A stretch of 64,000 nt of DNA from Mesobacillus maritimus (GCF_019749255.1 NZ_JACWFH010000015.1:30665-94664); one strand, 5' to 3'. Shown: positions 1 through 9,480, counted from the first letter of the stretch. Program-made: numbers and translations. The notes: generated by a model not told the origin, from the sequence alone.

Positions 1-324
1 TACCTTAGGCAAGTCCTTATCTGTAAAGTTCATTTGTGTGTCTTTACCATCTAAAACTTGTTCATCCCCAACATAGACTTCGTTTTTCAGAGTCGTTTTT
101 TGTAATTTTTCTAGTGTCTTGTCTGCATTAAGGCCACTAACCTTGACACCATTAATCGTAACATCAGCATTAAAATGGGTTGCCTGATAATAGCTCATTC
201 CCGAAACAACAAGTGCGACAACTGCAAAAATGATTGCGTAAAACTTCCAGTTCTTATACCATTTATCTGACTTTTTTTGTGACCGACTCATATCCTCAAC
301 TGGTTGATTGACAGTGTTTCCCAT
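1..324 (-). CDS. L,D-transpeptidase-like cell-wall protein, N-terminal fragment
   Basis: The gene runs off the left edge; 108 codons of its N-terminus are present, read leftward from an ATG at 324. The start is set by a GGTGGGAG ribosome site just upstream. The protein has a short charged cytoplasmic part, one membrane segment at about residues 27-44, then an extracellular stretch containing VTINGVKVSGLNADK. That pattern is typical of the peptidoglycan-binding domain (PG_binding_4/VanW-like) found before YkuD L,D-transpeptidase domains in Bacillaceae. The catalytic domain lies outside the window, so the transpeptidase call rests on the N-terminus only. It could instead be a VanW-type protein without a transpeptidase domain. 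Confidence 0.6.
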   Translation of the reverse strand, partial: MGNTVNQPVEDMSRSQKKSDKWYKNWKFYAIIFAVVALVVSGMSYYQATHFNADVTINGVKVSGLNADKTLEKLQKTTLKNEVYVGDEQVLDGKDTQMNFTDKDLPKV

Positions 325-625
325 ATTTTACTCCCACCTATTCGACGTTCTATTACTTTTCTCTTAAAATATGTTTACATTTATTTTACATGATAAAAAA
401 ACTTTTACTACTATTTTACTAGATATTTTGGATGGAATTTGTCGATTTGTGTAACCTCATGAAAGTTTTTAAAAATTTTTCGAATTTGACTACGTTATTT
501 ATTATTGGAGCCTGATAGTTCAATCATGTCGGTCAGTGAAATTGATTCTAAAAAACTAAAAACATCGAAAAAATAGTGCTAAAATGAAAGAATTAAGAAT
601 TTTCTAGATAACAGGAGGGAGTATT
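325..625. other. Divergent intergenic region
   Basis: About 300 AT-rich bases separate two divergent genes and must hold both promoters. I see no convincing -35/-10 pair, terminator or RNA element. A TAAAAT box about 45 bases before the acetyltransferase start is the best -10 candidate, without a good -35. Confidence 0.4.
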
Positions 626-1072
626 ATGGAGGTCTTTCGAGCTACGATAAATGATTTAGATGGAATATCTAATTTATTTAATTTGTATCGGATCTTTTAC
701 AAGCAAGATTCAGATTTGGAAGGAGCAAAGAGATATATAAAAGAACGAATTGAAAGCAATGAGTCCGTCATCTTTGTTGTGAAGGACAAAGAAACGTATG
801 TGGGATTTACTCAACTATATCCAAGCTTTTCTTCAATCTCGATGAAAAGAGCATGGATATTAAATGATTTATATGTAGCGGCTGAAGCAAGGAAACAAGG
901 AGTAGGAGAAATGCTTTTACAAAAAGCAAAAGATCATGCGCTTGCTACAGGTGCGAACAGTATTAGCCTTAGTACAGCACCTGATAATCTTTCCGCGCAA
1001 AGTTTATATGAGAAAAACGGCTATGAACGGGATTCGCAATTTTATCATTATGAACTAAGTTTGAGTGTGTGA
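626..1072 (+). CDS. GNAT family N-acetyltransferase
   Basis: A 148-aa single-domain GCN5-related acetyltransferase, expected to move an acetyl group from acetyl-CoA to an amine. The family core is visible: a beta strand with LNDLYVAAEARKQGVGEMLL (motif A, with the Q-x-x-G-V/A-G-type acetyl-CoA pyrophosphate loop) at about residues 79-98, followed by a motif-B-like segment LSTAPDNLSAQSLYEKNGY. An AGGAGGG ribosome site precedes the ATG. It is monocistronic, with a weak terminator-like hairpin downstream. The substrate cannot be inferred from sequence or neighbours. Confidence 0.85.
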   Translation: MEVFRATINDLDGISNLFNLYRIFYKQDSDLEGAKRYIKERIESNESVIFVVKDKETYVGFTQLYPSFSSISMKRAWILNDLYVAAEARKQGVGEMLLQKAKDHALATGANSISLSTAPDNLSAQSLYEKNGYERDSQFYHYELSLSV

Positions 1073-1107
1073 ATCTACTATAGTATTAGTATTTGAACTT
1101 GTAGAGA

Positions 1108-1147
1108 GAGGCTGACTTTTGTGTTTATAGGGACAGTCTTCTTTTTT
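1108..1147 (+). terminator. Probable terminator after the acetyltransferase
   Basis: Short imperfect stem (AGGCTG with CAGTCT, one G-T pair) followed by a T-rich run (TCTTTTTT). Confidence 0.4.
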
Positions 1148-1275
1148 GTCTCTTCATGTCTAGTAAGCCAGTTTATTCATCTATATGTGCTCTAAAATAT
1201 GAAGTAAACGGATATGAAACTTTTACCTTTCTTTTTCCGTAATGATAGAAAAGGAAAAAGATGGGGGAGTACTAG

Positions 1276-2214
1276 ATGTATTCAGAAATAAACGAAAAGC
1301 TGGTTGAAATTCAGGGGAAACTACATAAAAAAGAAAAGTATGACTTACAGCTTGAGGATTATAAGCGAGAGTTACAAATAGTTGAACAGGAGCTTGGTGA
1401 CCTACGCGAAAGGTTAAAATCGGAGGAAAAGGATGTAGTAAAGCTAGAGAGTATGAGTCTCAAGAATTTAGTTGCTATTCTTTCGGGTACAAAAGAGGAA
1501 AAACTTTCAAAAGAAAAACAGGAAATGATTGCTGCAAAGCACAAGTTGGAAGAAGCGGTTAAAACGAAAATGGTAATAGATGAAGAGAATTTAAAGCTGC
1601 AAAACGCTCTTAAAGCTTTCGAGAAAATCGAGGAAGAGTATCATCAACTTCTCTCACAGAAAGAGACTATCATTAAATCAGGTACTACGCGTTTTGCAGA
1701 GAAAGTGTTTGAATTGAGTGGGAAAGAAGGTAGTCTAAAAGCATACTTAGTCGAGGTTGAGGAAGCGATATCAGCTGGAAATTATGCTAAGTCTGCCCTG
1801 GAGGATGCGAGAAGTTCACTTGAGAAGGCGGAAGGTTGGGGGACATGGGATATGTTTGGAGGCGGTGCCCTCTCAGGTGTCATGAAACACCAACATATTG
1901 ATCAGGCTGAAGCCCTCCTACATAAAGCACAAACGAATATACGTCAATTTCAAAAAGAACTATTGGATATCCGAGAACAAGCACACCTCAAAATCGAAAT
2001 TTCCGATATGTTAAAGTTTGCAGACTTCTTCTTTGATGGGTTTATTGCGGATTTCATGGTTCAGGGGAAAATCCAACAATCACTGGAACAAATTAGACTT
2101 CAAACCAATAGAGTAACGGAAATACTATTAAATTTAACTGCACAATTGGAGAAAAAGAGAAGAGAACTCGAGAACATCCAAAAGGAAAAGCAGGAGATTA
2201 TCTTAAACTTATAA
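1276..2214 (+). CDS. Hypothetical coiled-coil protein
   Basis: A 312-aa protein I cannot assign to a named family. It is strongly charged and heptad-rich (long Glu/Lys/Leu stretches at roughly residues 1-140 and 205-312), so most of it should form coiled coils. Between them is a glycine-rich turn, WDMFGGGALSGVMKHQHID, at about residues 192-210, followed by a helical segment. There is no signal peptide or membrane segment, so it is probably cytoplasmic. A GGGGGAG ribosome site precedes the ATG. It is convergent with the next gene and appears monocistronic. It has the look of a conserved Bacillus protein of unknown function. Confidence 0.6.
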   Translation: MYSEINEKLVEIQGKLHKKEKYDLQLEDYKRELQIVEQELGDLRERLKSEEKDVVKLESMSLKNLVAILSGTKEEKLSKEKQEMIAAKHKLEEAVKTKMVIDEENLKLQNALKAFEKIEEEYHQLLSQKETIIKSGTTRFAEKVFELSGKEGSLKAYLVEVEEAISAGNYAKSALEDARSSLEKAEGWGTWDMFGGGALSGVMKHQHIDQAEALLHKAQTNIRQFQKELLDIREQAHLKIEISDMLKFADFFFDGFIADFMVQGKIQQSLEQIRLQTNRVTEILLNLTAQLEKKRRELENIQKEKQEIILNL

Positions 2215-2241
2215 TGGTTTGTATAGCATAAGTCTAAAAAA

Positions 2242-2272
2242 GAAGCCAGACAACTAGTTCTTGTCTGACTTC
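2242..2272 (-). terminator. Terminator for ytoQ, probably bidirectional
   Basis: GAAG-C-CAGACAA pairs with TTGTCTG-A-CTTC between two convergent genes. On the minus strand the stem is followed by a T-run (complement of the A-run at 2236-2241). Confidence 0.7.
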
Positions 2273-2281
2273 TACAATCTT

Positions 2282-2725
2282 CTATTCAAAAATATAACTA
2301 AGTACGTCCAATGCCTGGTCAACCGTTTCTACGGTTACATTCGCTTTATTCGAGAGTTCTTTTAATGGATGTATTAATGATTCAGGTCTAATGATAATCG
2401 TCGGTTTATTCATAGCAATAGCGGTGCTGGCATCCATCGCTGTATTCCATTGCTTATACTTTTCTCCAAATAAAGCAATCACAATATCTGACTTTTGCAT
2501 TAATACTTGTGTTCTAAAATTGTTAATGTCTGATGCTACGTCGTCCTTATGTAATTTGCTAGGTTGTTTTCCCTGGATTGCCTCGCCAATATCATCCGAG
2601 CGATCATGGTTTGTTTGTGGAGAGACAAAGACCAATGGAAGCTTCTTTTCCTCCGCTTTTAGCCTCACTTCTTCTCTCCAGTTATCATGAATTTGTCCTG
2701 CTAAATAAACAGTTAATTGCATCAT
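2282..2725 (-). CDS. ytoQ: YtoQ family protein
   Basis: A 147-aa cytoplasmic protein matching Bacillus YtoQ over its whole length: opening QLTVYLAGQIHDNWREE, central FVSPQTNHDRSDDIGE and KSDIVIALFGEKYKQWN. The fold resembles nucleoside 2-deoxyribosyltransferases (YLAG...W, then an Asp-rich segment), but the biochemical role of YtoQ is not established. Two ATGs stand in tandem at 2725 and 2722. GGGAGG lies 4 bases before the first and 7 before the second, so the second is the better start by spacing. It stands alone, convergent with the coiled-coil gene. Confidence 0.85.
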   Translation of the reverse strand: MMQLTVYLAGQIHDNWREEVRLKAEEKKLPLVFVSPQTNHDRSDDIGEAIQGKQPSKLHKDDVASDINNFRTQVLMQKSDIVIALFGEKYKQWNTAMDASTAIAMNKPTIIIRPESLIHPLKELSNKANVTVETVDQALDVLSYIFE

Positions 2726-2969
2726 TAATCCTCCCTTGTTAAAATCGTCCTCTTTCTATATTATCTGATTTGCTAGAGTTTTCAAAGTAAATGGGATGGG
2801 ACCTTAATAAGCTTTTGTTATAATCTGTTGATAAGTAAGGGAACACTTTTTTTCGGTCAATCTGTTAATATATGCTAAGAAGTTATTATTCAAAAATATT
2901 GATTTGTGATTTATACTAGAGTTTTATGGAATGCGTGGATTTATAGATAAGTAGTAGGAGGGACAAACA

Positions 2970-4355
2970 TTGATAAAACCAGAAACAATGGTTGTTGAAA
3001 TAGATCATTTAGATGAAAAAGGTTCCGGACAGGCTGTAGTCTGGCGTGAAAATGAGTTAGGCAATAAGCGGAAGTTGAAATTAACCATCCCGCAAACACT
3101 GCCTGGTGAAAAGGTTCAGGTAACAGTCGATCAACCTGATCGTAAAAGAAGAAAGGCAATGCCTGAAGAAATCATCGAAATGAATGCCGATAGAATTGGA
3201 CCTGCGTGTCCACACTTTGAAAAATGCGGTGGATGCGTCTGGCAGCACTGGGAATACAATGCTCAATTAAATCAAAAAACTTCCCATGTAAAACAGATGA
3301 TTGAAGCACAAGGGTTCGATCCTGATCTTGTTCAAGACACAATTGGAGCGGACAATCCGTGGCATTATCGGAATAAAATGGAGTTTACATTTGCACCAGA
3401 TGGTTCACTTGGTTTACATGAACAAGGAAATTTTCGTAAAATTATCTCCCTTGAGACTTGCTTAATCGCAGGGAAAGAAATGGTTGAAGCGGCAATGGAA
3501 GTGGCCGAATGGGTGAAAGACCATCAGTTAAAGGGTTATGACAAAGACTTACATGAAGGCTTGCTTCGCCACTTAATGGTGAGACAATCATTCGCAACAG
3601 GGGAGATTATGCTAGGATTATTTGCGACAGAATCGCCAGAAGAGCATTTAAAACAAGCTGCTGATGATTTAGTCAAGCGAATTGGTGAAAAGTTTCCTGC
3701 AGTGAAAAGCTTGATGTGGTTAGAAAACACGGATTGGGCGGACAGGACTCAATCAGAAAAGACGCATCTATTAGCAGGTCGTGACTTTATTTACGATGAA
3801 ATGGATGGATACCGATTCCGTCTTTGGTTTGATACGTTCTTCCAAACGAATCCCGTTCAAGCGCAAAAGTTAGTTGATATCGCGATTGAAATGGGACAAC
3901 CAAAGAAAACTGAAAAAATGATTGACCTTTTCTGTGGCGTTGGAACGTTTTCACTTCCGTTTGCGAGCAGAGTAGGGAAGCTAGCAGGAATTGAAATTGT
4001 CGAGACCTCTATTGAATCAGCAAAAAGAAATGCGCTTGATAATGGCCTAGACAATACTTATTTCCTAGCAAAGGATGCACGCAAAGGGATTGACGAAGTA
4101 TTAGAAACCTTCGGAACACCTGAATTATTATTACTTGATCCTCCACGTTCAGGAGCAGGTGGGAAGGTTATGAGAAGAATTGGACGTGCCAAGCCAGAAC
4201 GCATCGTTTACGTTTCATGTAATCCTGAAACGTTTGCGACAGATATTAAAGAACTAGAGCAGTTTGGTTATACGTTAGAAGTCGTACAACCTGTTGATTT
4301 GTTTCCGCATACAACACATGTGGAGTGTGTAGCCCAACTTGTTCATAAGGATTAA
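2970..4355 (+). CDS. rlmCD: 23S rRNA (uracil-5-)-methyltransferase, RlmCD/RumA family
   Basis: SAM-dependent enzyme that makes 5-methyluridine in 23S rRNA; the B. subtilis relative YefA (RlmCD) modifies U747 and U1939. Seen in order: N-terminal TRAM domain (about residues 5-65), Fe-S cysteines at 80, 86, 89 (CPHFEKCGGC) and a later one in ETCLIAG, a Rossmann methyltransferase domain with DLFCGVGTFSLP, the LLLDPPRSG motif, nucleophilic Cys in YVSCNPETF, and the general-base Glu in HVECVA. At 461 aa it matches the family length. The start is TTG after GGAGGG. A YfjO-type paralogue is the main alternative. Confidence 0.9.
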   Translation: MIKPETMVVEIDHLDEKGSGQAVVWRENELGNKRKLKLTIPQTLPGEKVQVTVDQPDRKRRKAMPEEIIEMNADRIGPACPHFEKCGGCVWQHWEYNAQLNQKTSHVKQMIEAQGFDPDLVQDTIGADNPWHYRNKMEFTFAPDGSLGLHEQGNFRKIISLETCLIAGKEMVEAAMEVAEWVKDHQLKGYDKDLHEGLLRHLMVRQSFATGEIMLGLFATESPEEHLKQAADDLVKRIGEKFPAVKSLMWLENTDWADRTQSEKTHLLAGRDFIYDEMDGYRFRLWFDTFFQTNPVQAQKLVDIAIEMGQPKKTEKMIDLFCGVGTFSLPFASRVGKLAGIEIVETSIESAKRNALDNGLDNTYFLAKDARKGIDEVLETFGTPELLLLDPPRSGAGGKVMRRIGRAKPERIVYVSCNPETFATDIKELEQFGYTLEVVQPVDLFPHTTHVECVAQLVHKD

Positions 4356-4365
4356 TAAAAAGCTG

Positions 4366-4397
4366 TTTGGCTCAGTCACTAGACTGGGCCATTTTGT
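4366..4397 (+). terminator. Terminator after rlmCD
   Basis: TGGCTCAGTC pairs with GACTGGGCCA (one G-T pair) around a 4-base loop, then a short T-run. Confidence 0.75.
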
Positions 4398-4528
4398 ATG
4401 TAAGACTGTATGACCTAGGGTCGACAAAAAATGACATATATCGAATCGTGACTAGGCACCGAGTACAAATCCTTTATTAGTGTTATAATTTATTTTTGAT
4501 AGGAACAAAGATGTAAGGGTTTTCCTTC

Positions 4529-6322
4529 GTGAGAGTGGGTGTCATGTTGTTTTTTTCATTAAGAAATCGTTTATTACTCGTTTTTACTTGTTTATTAACA
4601 GTTCCATTTATTATTTTATCTTATATGATACCTGCCTTATTTACGTCCGTTATACGAGAACAGACTCAAGACCTGACTATCGAAATGATGGATCAATATC
4701 TGCTTTATGTCGAATCTATTTCGACGCAGGCACAGGATATAAGCAAGCAAGTATTAGTGAACGAAACCACTCAAGAATGGCTAAGAACAACTAAAAAAGG
4801 CTATCAAGGTGAAGAACGTGTCAAGTTGCAACAACAGCTTAATGACCTTCTATCCTCGGTGATGATTAATAATTCAAATGGGATTTCCATTTCATTGCAA
4901 TTGAATGATGGTCTTGGCACTTGGGGGTTTAATGATTCTCTAGATGAAACGGAGTGGTTTCAGGACTTTAATAAAAATGAACAACGTTTTGTAAAGTCAC
5001 ATTTGGACCCTTATCAACCAAATCATGAAATGAGTAGTAGACCGGTTAATAGCTATCTTTTGCCCCTTATTGATACAAACACATTTATCTCAAGTGGAGT
5101 TATCAAGGTGAATTTTCCTACAACTTTGCTTGAAACAGCTTTAAACCAAATCAGTATCGGTAAGAATGGTCACGCGTATTTAGTAGACAAGCATGGAGAC
5201 AATGTTTTATCCGGGGAAATGGATACACCTAATGAAATCATCCAGCAAAGTTTGGACCAAATCACAAATAATGTATCTCAAAAAGGATTAATTCAGCTAC
5301 CCAATAATAATGAAGAATATCTAGTCTTTTATCAAAAACTCCCGGTTGGAGACTGGATTTTAATAAGTGAAGTAACGGAGTCTGACCTATTTTCAAAAGT
5401 GAATCGTCTGCAACGGAACTTATTGATAACAAGTATATTTGTATTTCTATTAACAATAGTAGCATCTTTCGTACTTTCCTCTACTATTACAGGTCCTTTA
5501 GGAAAGTTAGCAAAAGCAATGGGGTTTATAGAAAAAGGAGATTTTACAGGTGCAAAAAGGTTTATGCCTACGATTAAATCTCAAAATAATGAAGTGAGTT
5601 ACTTAATCAAGGTGACTAATCATACAGTAGAACAATTAAAAAAACTAATTGAAACAGAATATAAAGCCAATTTACGTAGAAAGGATGCGGAATATAAAGC
5701 TTTATTGCTACAAATCAATCCTCACTTTATGAATAATACTCTTGAGATTATGGGGAGCTTAGCTGTTCAAGGGAGAAACAAAGAAGTGATGAATGTAAGC
5801 ATCTATTTAGGGAGAATGTTACGATATTCCTTAAATACGAAAAATAAAGTTGTTAACCTAGATGAGGAACTAAACTATATAAAAAACTACACAGACATAC
5901 TAAAGTTAAGGTATGAAGACATGATCAATATTAATATGGAGATAGATCCCGAAACAAAAAACCTCCCTATTATTAAATTCATTTTACAACCGCTCGTGGA
6001 GAATGCGGTAAAATATAGCTTTAGTGAAAAAGCGGAAGCTACTATTTCTATTAAAACTAAAAAAGTTGCCGACCGGATTAACATAATAATAGAGGATAAA
6101 GGGATTGGAATGTCTGATGAAGTTAGAACTGGCCTTTTAGAATCAAATGAAGAGATAAATGTATTAGATAGTAAGGGAAATAGTATTGGGCTAAGAAATG
6201 TTCTTGGACGTTTAACTCTTTATTATGGTCAAGGCTTTTCCTATGAAATCGACTCAATCGTGAACGAAGGTACTAAAATTACCTTAAGTATTGAGTTAGA
6301 GCGGGGTGAACTACATGATTAA
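4529..6322 (+). CDS. YesM-type sensor histidine kinase
   Basis: A 597-aa membrane kinase of the YesM/LytS-like class that pairs with YesN-type regulators to control sugar uptake. Seen: membrane segment near residues 15-40, a roughly 250-aa extracellular Cache-like sensor, second membrane segment near 295-318, HAMP linker, the His_kinase box LLLQINPHFMNNTLEIM (MNN replaces the usual LYN; the His is the phosphoacceptor), N box QPLVENAVKYS, G1 box EDKGIGMS and G2 box SIGLRNVLGRL. The start is GTG at 4529, with AAGGG 9 bases upstream; an in-frame ATG at 4544 is an alternative. The downstream regulator gene overlaps its end. The ligand is probably a fructan-derived sugar, inferred from the neighbours. 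Confidence 0.9.
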   Translation: MRVGVMLFFSLRNRLLLVFTCLLTVPFIILSYMIPALFTSVIREQTQDLTIEMMDQYLLYVESISTQAQDISKQVLVNETTQEWLRTTKKGYQGEERVKLQQQLNDLLSSVMINNSNGISISLQLNDGLGTWGFNDSLDETEWFQDFNKNEQRFVKSHLDPYQPNHEMSSRPVNSYLLPLIDTNTFISSGVIKVNFPTTLLETALNQISIGKNGHAYLVDKHGDNVLSGEMDTPNEIIQQSLDQITNNVSQKGLIQLPNNNEEYLVFYQKLPVGDWILISEVTESDLFSKVNRLQRNLLITSIFVFLLTIVASFVLSSTITGPLGKLAKAMGFIEKGDFTGAKRFMPTIKSQNNEVSYLIKVTNHTVEQLKKLIETEYKANLRRKDAEYKALLLQINPHFMNNTLEIMGSLAVQGRNKEVMNVSIYLGRMLRYSLNTKNKVVNLDEELNYIKNYTDILKLRYEDMININMEIDPETKNLPIIKFILQPLVENAVKYSFSEKAEATISIKTKKVADRINIIIEDKGIGMSDEVRTGLLESNEEINVLDSKGNSIGLRNVLGRLTLYYGQGFSYEIDSIVNEGTKITLSIELERGELHD

Positions 6323-7913
6323 GGTACTCATCGCTGACGATGAGATTCAAATTCGAAAAGGGTTACGATTGAAAGTAGATTGGGACAAAGAGGGATTTGA
6401 AATAGTTGAAGAGGCTTCTAATGGGAAAGAGGCACTTGAGAAAATCAAAAACAAGGACATCGATCTAGTCATTACAGATATGAGAATGCCGATTATGGAT
6501 GGCGTTGAATTGGCAAGACGATGTCATATTGAATTTCCCCATGTAAAAATCATTGTGTTGTCAGGATATTCCGATTTTGATTATGTAAGGAACTCACTGA
6601 AACAAGGAGTAAGAGACTATTTATTAAAACCAGTTGCACCAGATGAATTGGAAGAAGCCATAAGGAAAATTCGGGATGAGATCAAGGATGAGATGGCGAA
6701 AAAAGCAGAGCTTGTTAGGATGAACCAACTAGCTAATTTACATCTACAAGAAATGCAGGAACAATATATCCTTTATCTAGTAAAAGAGGAAAGACTACAA
6801 CCCAATATTGTAAAGGAAAGACTTCAACAATTACAGTTAGAGGAACTTCTAAATGAAAATGCAAAAGTACAATTTATTACCGTAGAAATTAGAGAAGCCG
6901 CTGATCCTATTAAGCTAGAAGAACTTATGCTTCCCTTCCAAATGGTGTGTAGAGAGATTGTGCAAGAACAAAAAGGAACATACTTGTTTAAGGATCCTAG
7001 CTATACGAAAATGATTCAGTTTTTACAGATAATTGAATCAGACAGGCAAACATCAACTCGTACTTCTCAACTAGTAAAGAGAATCCAACATACCATTAAC
7101 AAGTATTTGAAATTGGATACTGTTATAGGAATTGGGAATGTTGTAAATGGTCTGATGGAATATAGAAGCGGTTATATTTCAAGTTTACTTGCTTGGAGTC
7201 ATAGCCTGCTTGGGGCAAAATCTCAGGTTATTGATCAAATAATTCCAAGAGAAGAGGTCTTTAACTTTTCACCTGATATCGAGAAAAGGTTAACGAATGC
7301 GATTGAGCATGCTGATTTGCTTGTTTTCAAAGAAAACGTACATTCCATACTTGGGGGAGTAGAGAATCAGTCGGTTTTGTCGTTTTCATTTTCTGCTAAT
7401 CATGTATTATTCCTGTTAGGTTCGCTGGCAAAAAAATATGGCATAGAGACAAGTAATATTCAAAATGCAATTTGGAATTGTCAACAGAATATCTGGAAAC
7501 TAAACTCTCAATATGAAGTGAAAGAGAACCTTATCCTGCTAGCGGAGTTAATTATTGAAAGGGTCCGTCAGACACGTTTTTCAAATAAGGCAATTATTGA
7601 AAGTGTTCGAAGTTATGTGGACCTTCACTATGCTAGTGAAATATCCCTTACCACTTTATCAAAGCTTTTCCATATTAATAGTGCTCATTTATCAGAAACG
7701 TTTAAGCACCATGTTGGTAAGAACTTTAGTGACTATCTTGTTCATCTGAGGATGGAAAAAGCAACGGAATTACTTAAAGATCATCAGCTTAAAATTATTG
7801 ATATTGCAAACTTGGTAGGCTTTTCTAGCTCAGGATATTTTAGCACAGTATTTAAGAAACACTATGGACAAACTCCTGTGGAATTTCGGAATTCGATGAC
7901 TGGAAATGGTTAA
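6315..7913 (+). CDS. YesN-type response regulator with AraC DNA-binding domain
   Basis: A cytoplasmic activator partnered with the kinase just upstream. The receiver domain (residues 1-120) has acidic pocket ADDE, phosphoacceptor Asp in VITDMRMP, the Ser switch in LSGYSD and Lys in LLKPVAPDE. A long helical linker follows, and the last 100 residues hold two AraC/XylS helix-turn-helix motifs (LTTLSKLFHINSAHLSETFK and DIANLVGFSSSGYFSTVFKK). I choose ATG 6315, preceded by GGGGTGA with 5-base spacing, rather than a GTG three codons upstream. The gene overlaps the kinase by 8 bases. The direct repeats at 9355-9397 are its likely binding site. Confidence 0.92.
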   Translation: MIKVLIADDEIQIRKGLRLKVDWDKEGFEIVEEASNGKEALEKIKNKDIDLVITDMRMPIMDGVELARRCHIEFPHVKIIVLSGYSDFDYVRNSLKQGVRDYLLKPVAPDELEEAIRKIRDEIKDEMAKKAELVRMNQLANLHLQEMQEQYILYLVKEERLQPNIVKERLQQLQLEELLNENAKVQFITVEIREAADPIKLEELMLPFQMVCREIVQEQKGTYLFKDPSYTKMIQFLQIIESDRQTSTRTSQLVKRIQHTINKYLKLDTVIGIGNVVNGLMEYRSGYISSLLAWSHSLLGAKSQVIDQIIPREEVFNFSPDIEKRLTNAIEHADLLVFKENVHSILGGVENQSVLSFSFSANHVLFLLGSLAKKYGIETSNIQNAIWNCQQNIWKLNSQYEVKENLILLAELIIERVRQTRFSNKAIIESVRSYVDLHYASEISLTTLSKLFHINSAHLSETFKHHVGKNFSDYLVHLRMEKATELLKDHQLKIIDIANLVGFSSSGYFSTVFKKHYGQTPVEFRNSMTGNG

Positions 7914-7930
7914 AGTGGAGGGGATTATGA

Positions 7931-9253
7931 TTGAAAAAATGGTGGGCAGTTATTATTATCATTGTTTTATTGGTTTTGGCATGGTCCATTATAGATCCTT
8001 CATTTATTAACCGAACAAACAAAGATGATAAAAAGATAGAAACTAGGCAAATTGAACTGACTTACATCCGGAACCTAGGAAACGAAGCGTTCACTCAAGC
8101 GTATGAAGAGATTGTCGCTGCCTTTGAAGCGAAGCATCCTAATATCAAGATTAATATGCAATCCATGCATTGGGGTAATGAGTATGAATTAAGACTGCGC
8201 ACAGAATTAGTAGCTGGTAACCCTCCCGATATTATGGCGATTGATAGCCCTAACCTAGCTCTTTATGCAAGTGCAGGGTTTCTCTTATCACTTGATTCGT
8301 ATATGAAAGAGGTGGGTTATTTAGAAGATATACCTAAGGGGTTATTAAACGGGTTAACCTATAATGACGAAATCTATCTCGTTCCTATTGTGGAACCAAG
8401 TATTGCCTTATTTTACAATATAAACCTCTTCCAAGAAAATGGAATCCCGCTCCCTTCAAAGGATCCAAATAATCCTCTGTCATGGGATGAGGTTTTAGAA
8501 ATTGCCATAAAAATCAATAATCCAGAAAAGGGAGTAATAGGAATTGATCCCTCCCAAGGATTTGGTGGTGGGGAAGGACCTGCTTATTTTAAAATGCCTA
8601 TCCTTTGGCAGTTTGGGGCTGATGTGTTAAGCCCTGACGCATCTACAGCTGAAGGTTATTTAAATTCAGAAGCAGCATTGGAAGCATTGCATTTTTATCA
8701 AGATTTGTATCAAAAACATCATGTAGCAGCAGTTGAATTGCCTCCTAATGCTTTTGAAACAGATAAGCTCGCTATGACTGTATTGGGGTCTTGGCACCTA
8801 GAAGAGTTAAAAAAGCATCCTGGCTTTGTACTCGGTGAAGATTTTGGTGTAGCTCCATTGCCTAGGGCTCAATCCCAAGTTGCCCCTAATGGAGGCTGGG
8901 CACTTGGAATTTCATCAAAAACCAAACACCCAAAGGAAGCATTGGAATTTGTTAATTTTGCAACAGGTAAAGAAGGTTCTAAAATATTCACTGAAATTAC
9001 AGGTGATTTACCTGCGAGATTTTCAGTAGCCGAGGAGTTTCCGGAGCTTAATGAATACCCCAAAAATATATTTATTGAACAAGGACAACATTATTCAAAG
9101 AACAGACCGGTTACCCCAGCTTATCCTGTTATAAGTGAGGCCATTAAAGTTTTATTTGAAGATGTTGGGAAAAACGGGAAGGACGTCAAGGCCGCTGCTA
9201 GTGAAGCGGTTGAGAAAATAAATAATAGCTTAATGGAAGTAAAAACACCATAA
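7931..9253 (+). CDS. Extracellular solute-binding protein, family 1, membrane-anchored
   Basis: A 440-aa sugar-binding protein of the MalE/UgpB-like family 1 fold (YEEIVAAFEAKHPNIKINMQ, NPPDIMAID, NGGWALGISSKTKHPKEALEF). The N-terminus is one hydrophobic helix (residues 4-22) with no lipobox cysteine and no clear signal peptidase site, so it may stay as an uncleaved anchor. It begins with TTG after GGAGGGG, 17 bases past the response regulator, and ends in a terminator. It is thus co-transcribed with the two-component system and separate from the permeases. It may be an accessory sensor that delivers ligand to the kinase (inference), or simply a second binding protein. Confidence 0.85.
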   Translation: MKKWWAVIIIIVLLVLAWSIIDPSFINRTNKDDKKIETRQIELTYIRNLGNEAFTQAYEEIVAAFEAKHPNIKINMQSMHWGNEYELRLRTELVAGNPPDIMAIDSPNLALYASAGFLLSLDSYMKEVGYLEDIPKGLLNGLTYNDEIYLVPIVEPSIALFYNINLFQENGIPLPSKDPNNPLSWDEVLEIAIKINNPEKGVIGIDPSQGFGGGEGPAYFKMPILWQFGADVLSPDASTAEGYLNSEAALEALHFYQDLYQKHHVAAVELPPNAFETDKLAMTVLGSWHLEELKKHPGFVLGEDFGVAPLPRAQSQVAPNGGWALGISSKTKHPKEALEFVNFATGKEGSKIFTEITGDLPARFSVAEEFPELNEYPKNIFIEQGQHYSKNRPVTPAYPVISEAIKVLFEDVGKNGKDVKAAASEAVEKINNSLMEVKTP

Positions 9254-9261
9254 AACCAGTC

Positions 9262-9292
9262 ATCCTCTAGTTCAAAAACTAGGGGATTTTTA
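9262..9292 (+). terminator. Terminator closing the sensor operon
   Basis: ATCCTCTAGTT pairs with AACTAGGGGAT around a 4-base loop, then a T-run. It separates kinase, regulator and binding protein from the permease operon. Confidence 0.8.
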
Positions 9293-9354
9293 TATTAGAT
9301 GATAATTTCGGCACCTATAAGGTTACTAGCAAAGCAATGTAAGCGATGACATAT

Positions 9355-9397
9355 CCCGAAAATATTAAAACTCTTCACCCGAAAATATTAAAATCTT
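9355..9397 (+). promoter_or_regulatory. Direct repeats, candidate response-regulator operator
   Basis: Two near-identical copies of CCCGAAAATATTAAAA start at 9355 and 9378, a 23-base period (about two helical turns). A TATATT -10 box follows at 9415-9420, and the place of the -35 (9392-9397, AATCTT) falls inside the second repeat and is far from consensus. This is the arrangement of an activator-dependent promoter for an AraC-type regulator, here the YesN-like protein at 6315-7913. Confidence 0.6.
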
Positions 9398-9480
9398 AGC
9401 CCAATTTATTTTGTTATATTAAGAGCGTAATGAAAGGGATTTCATTTTTAATTTATAACATGGATAGGAGGTAATACAAA

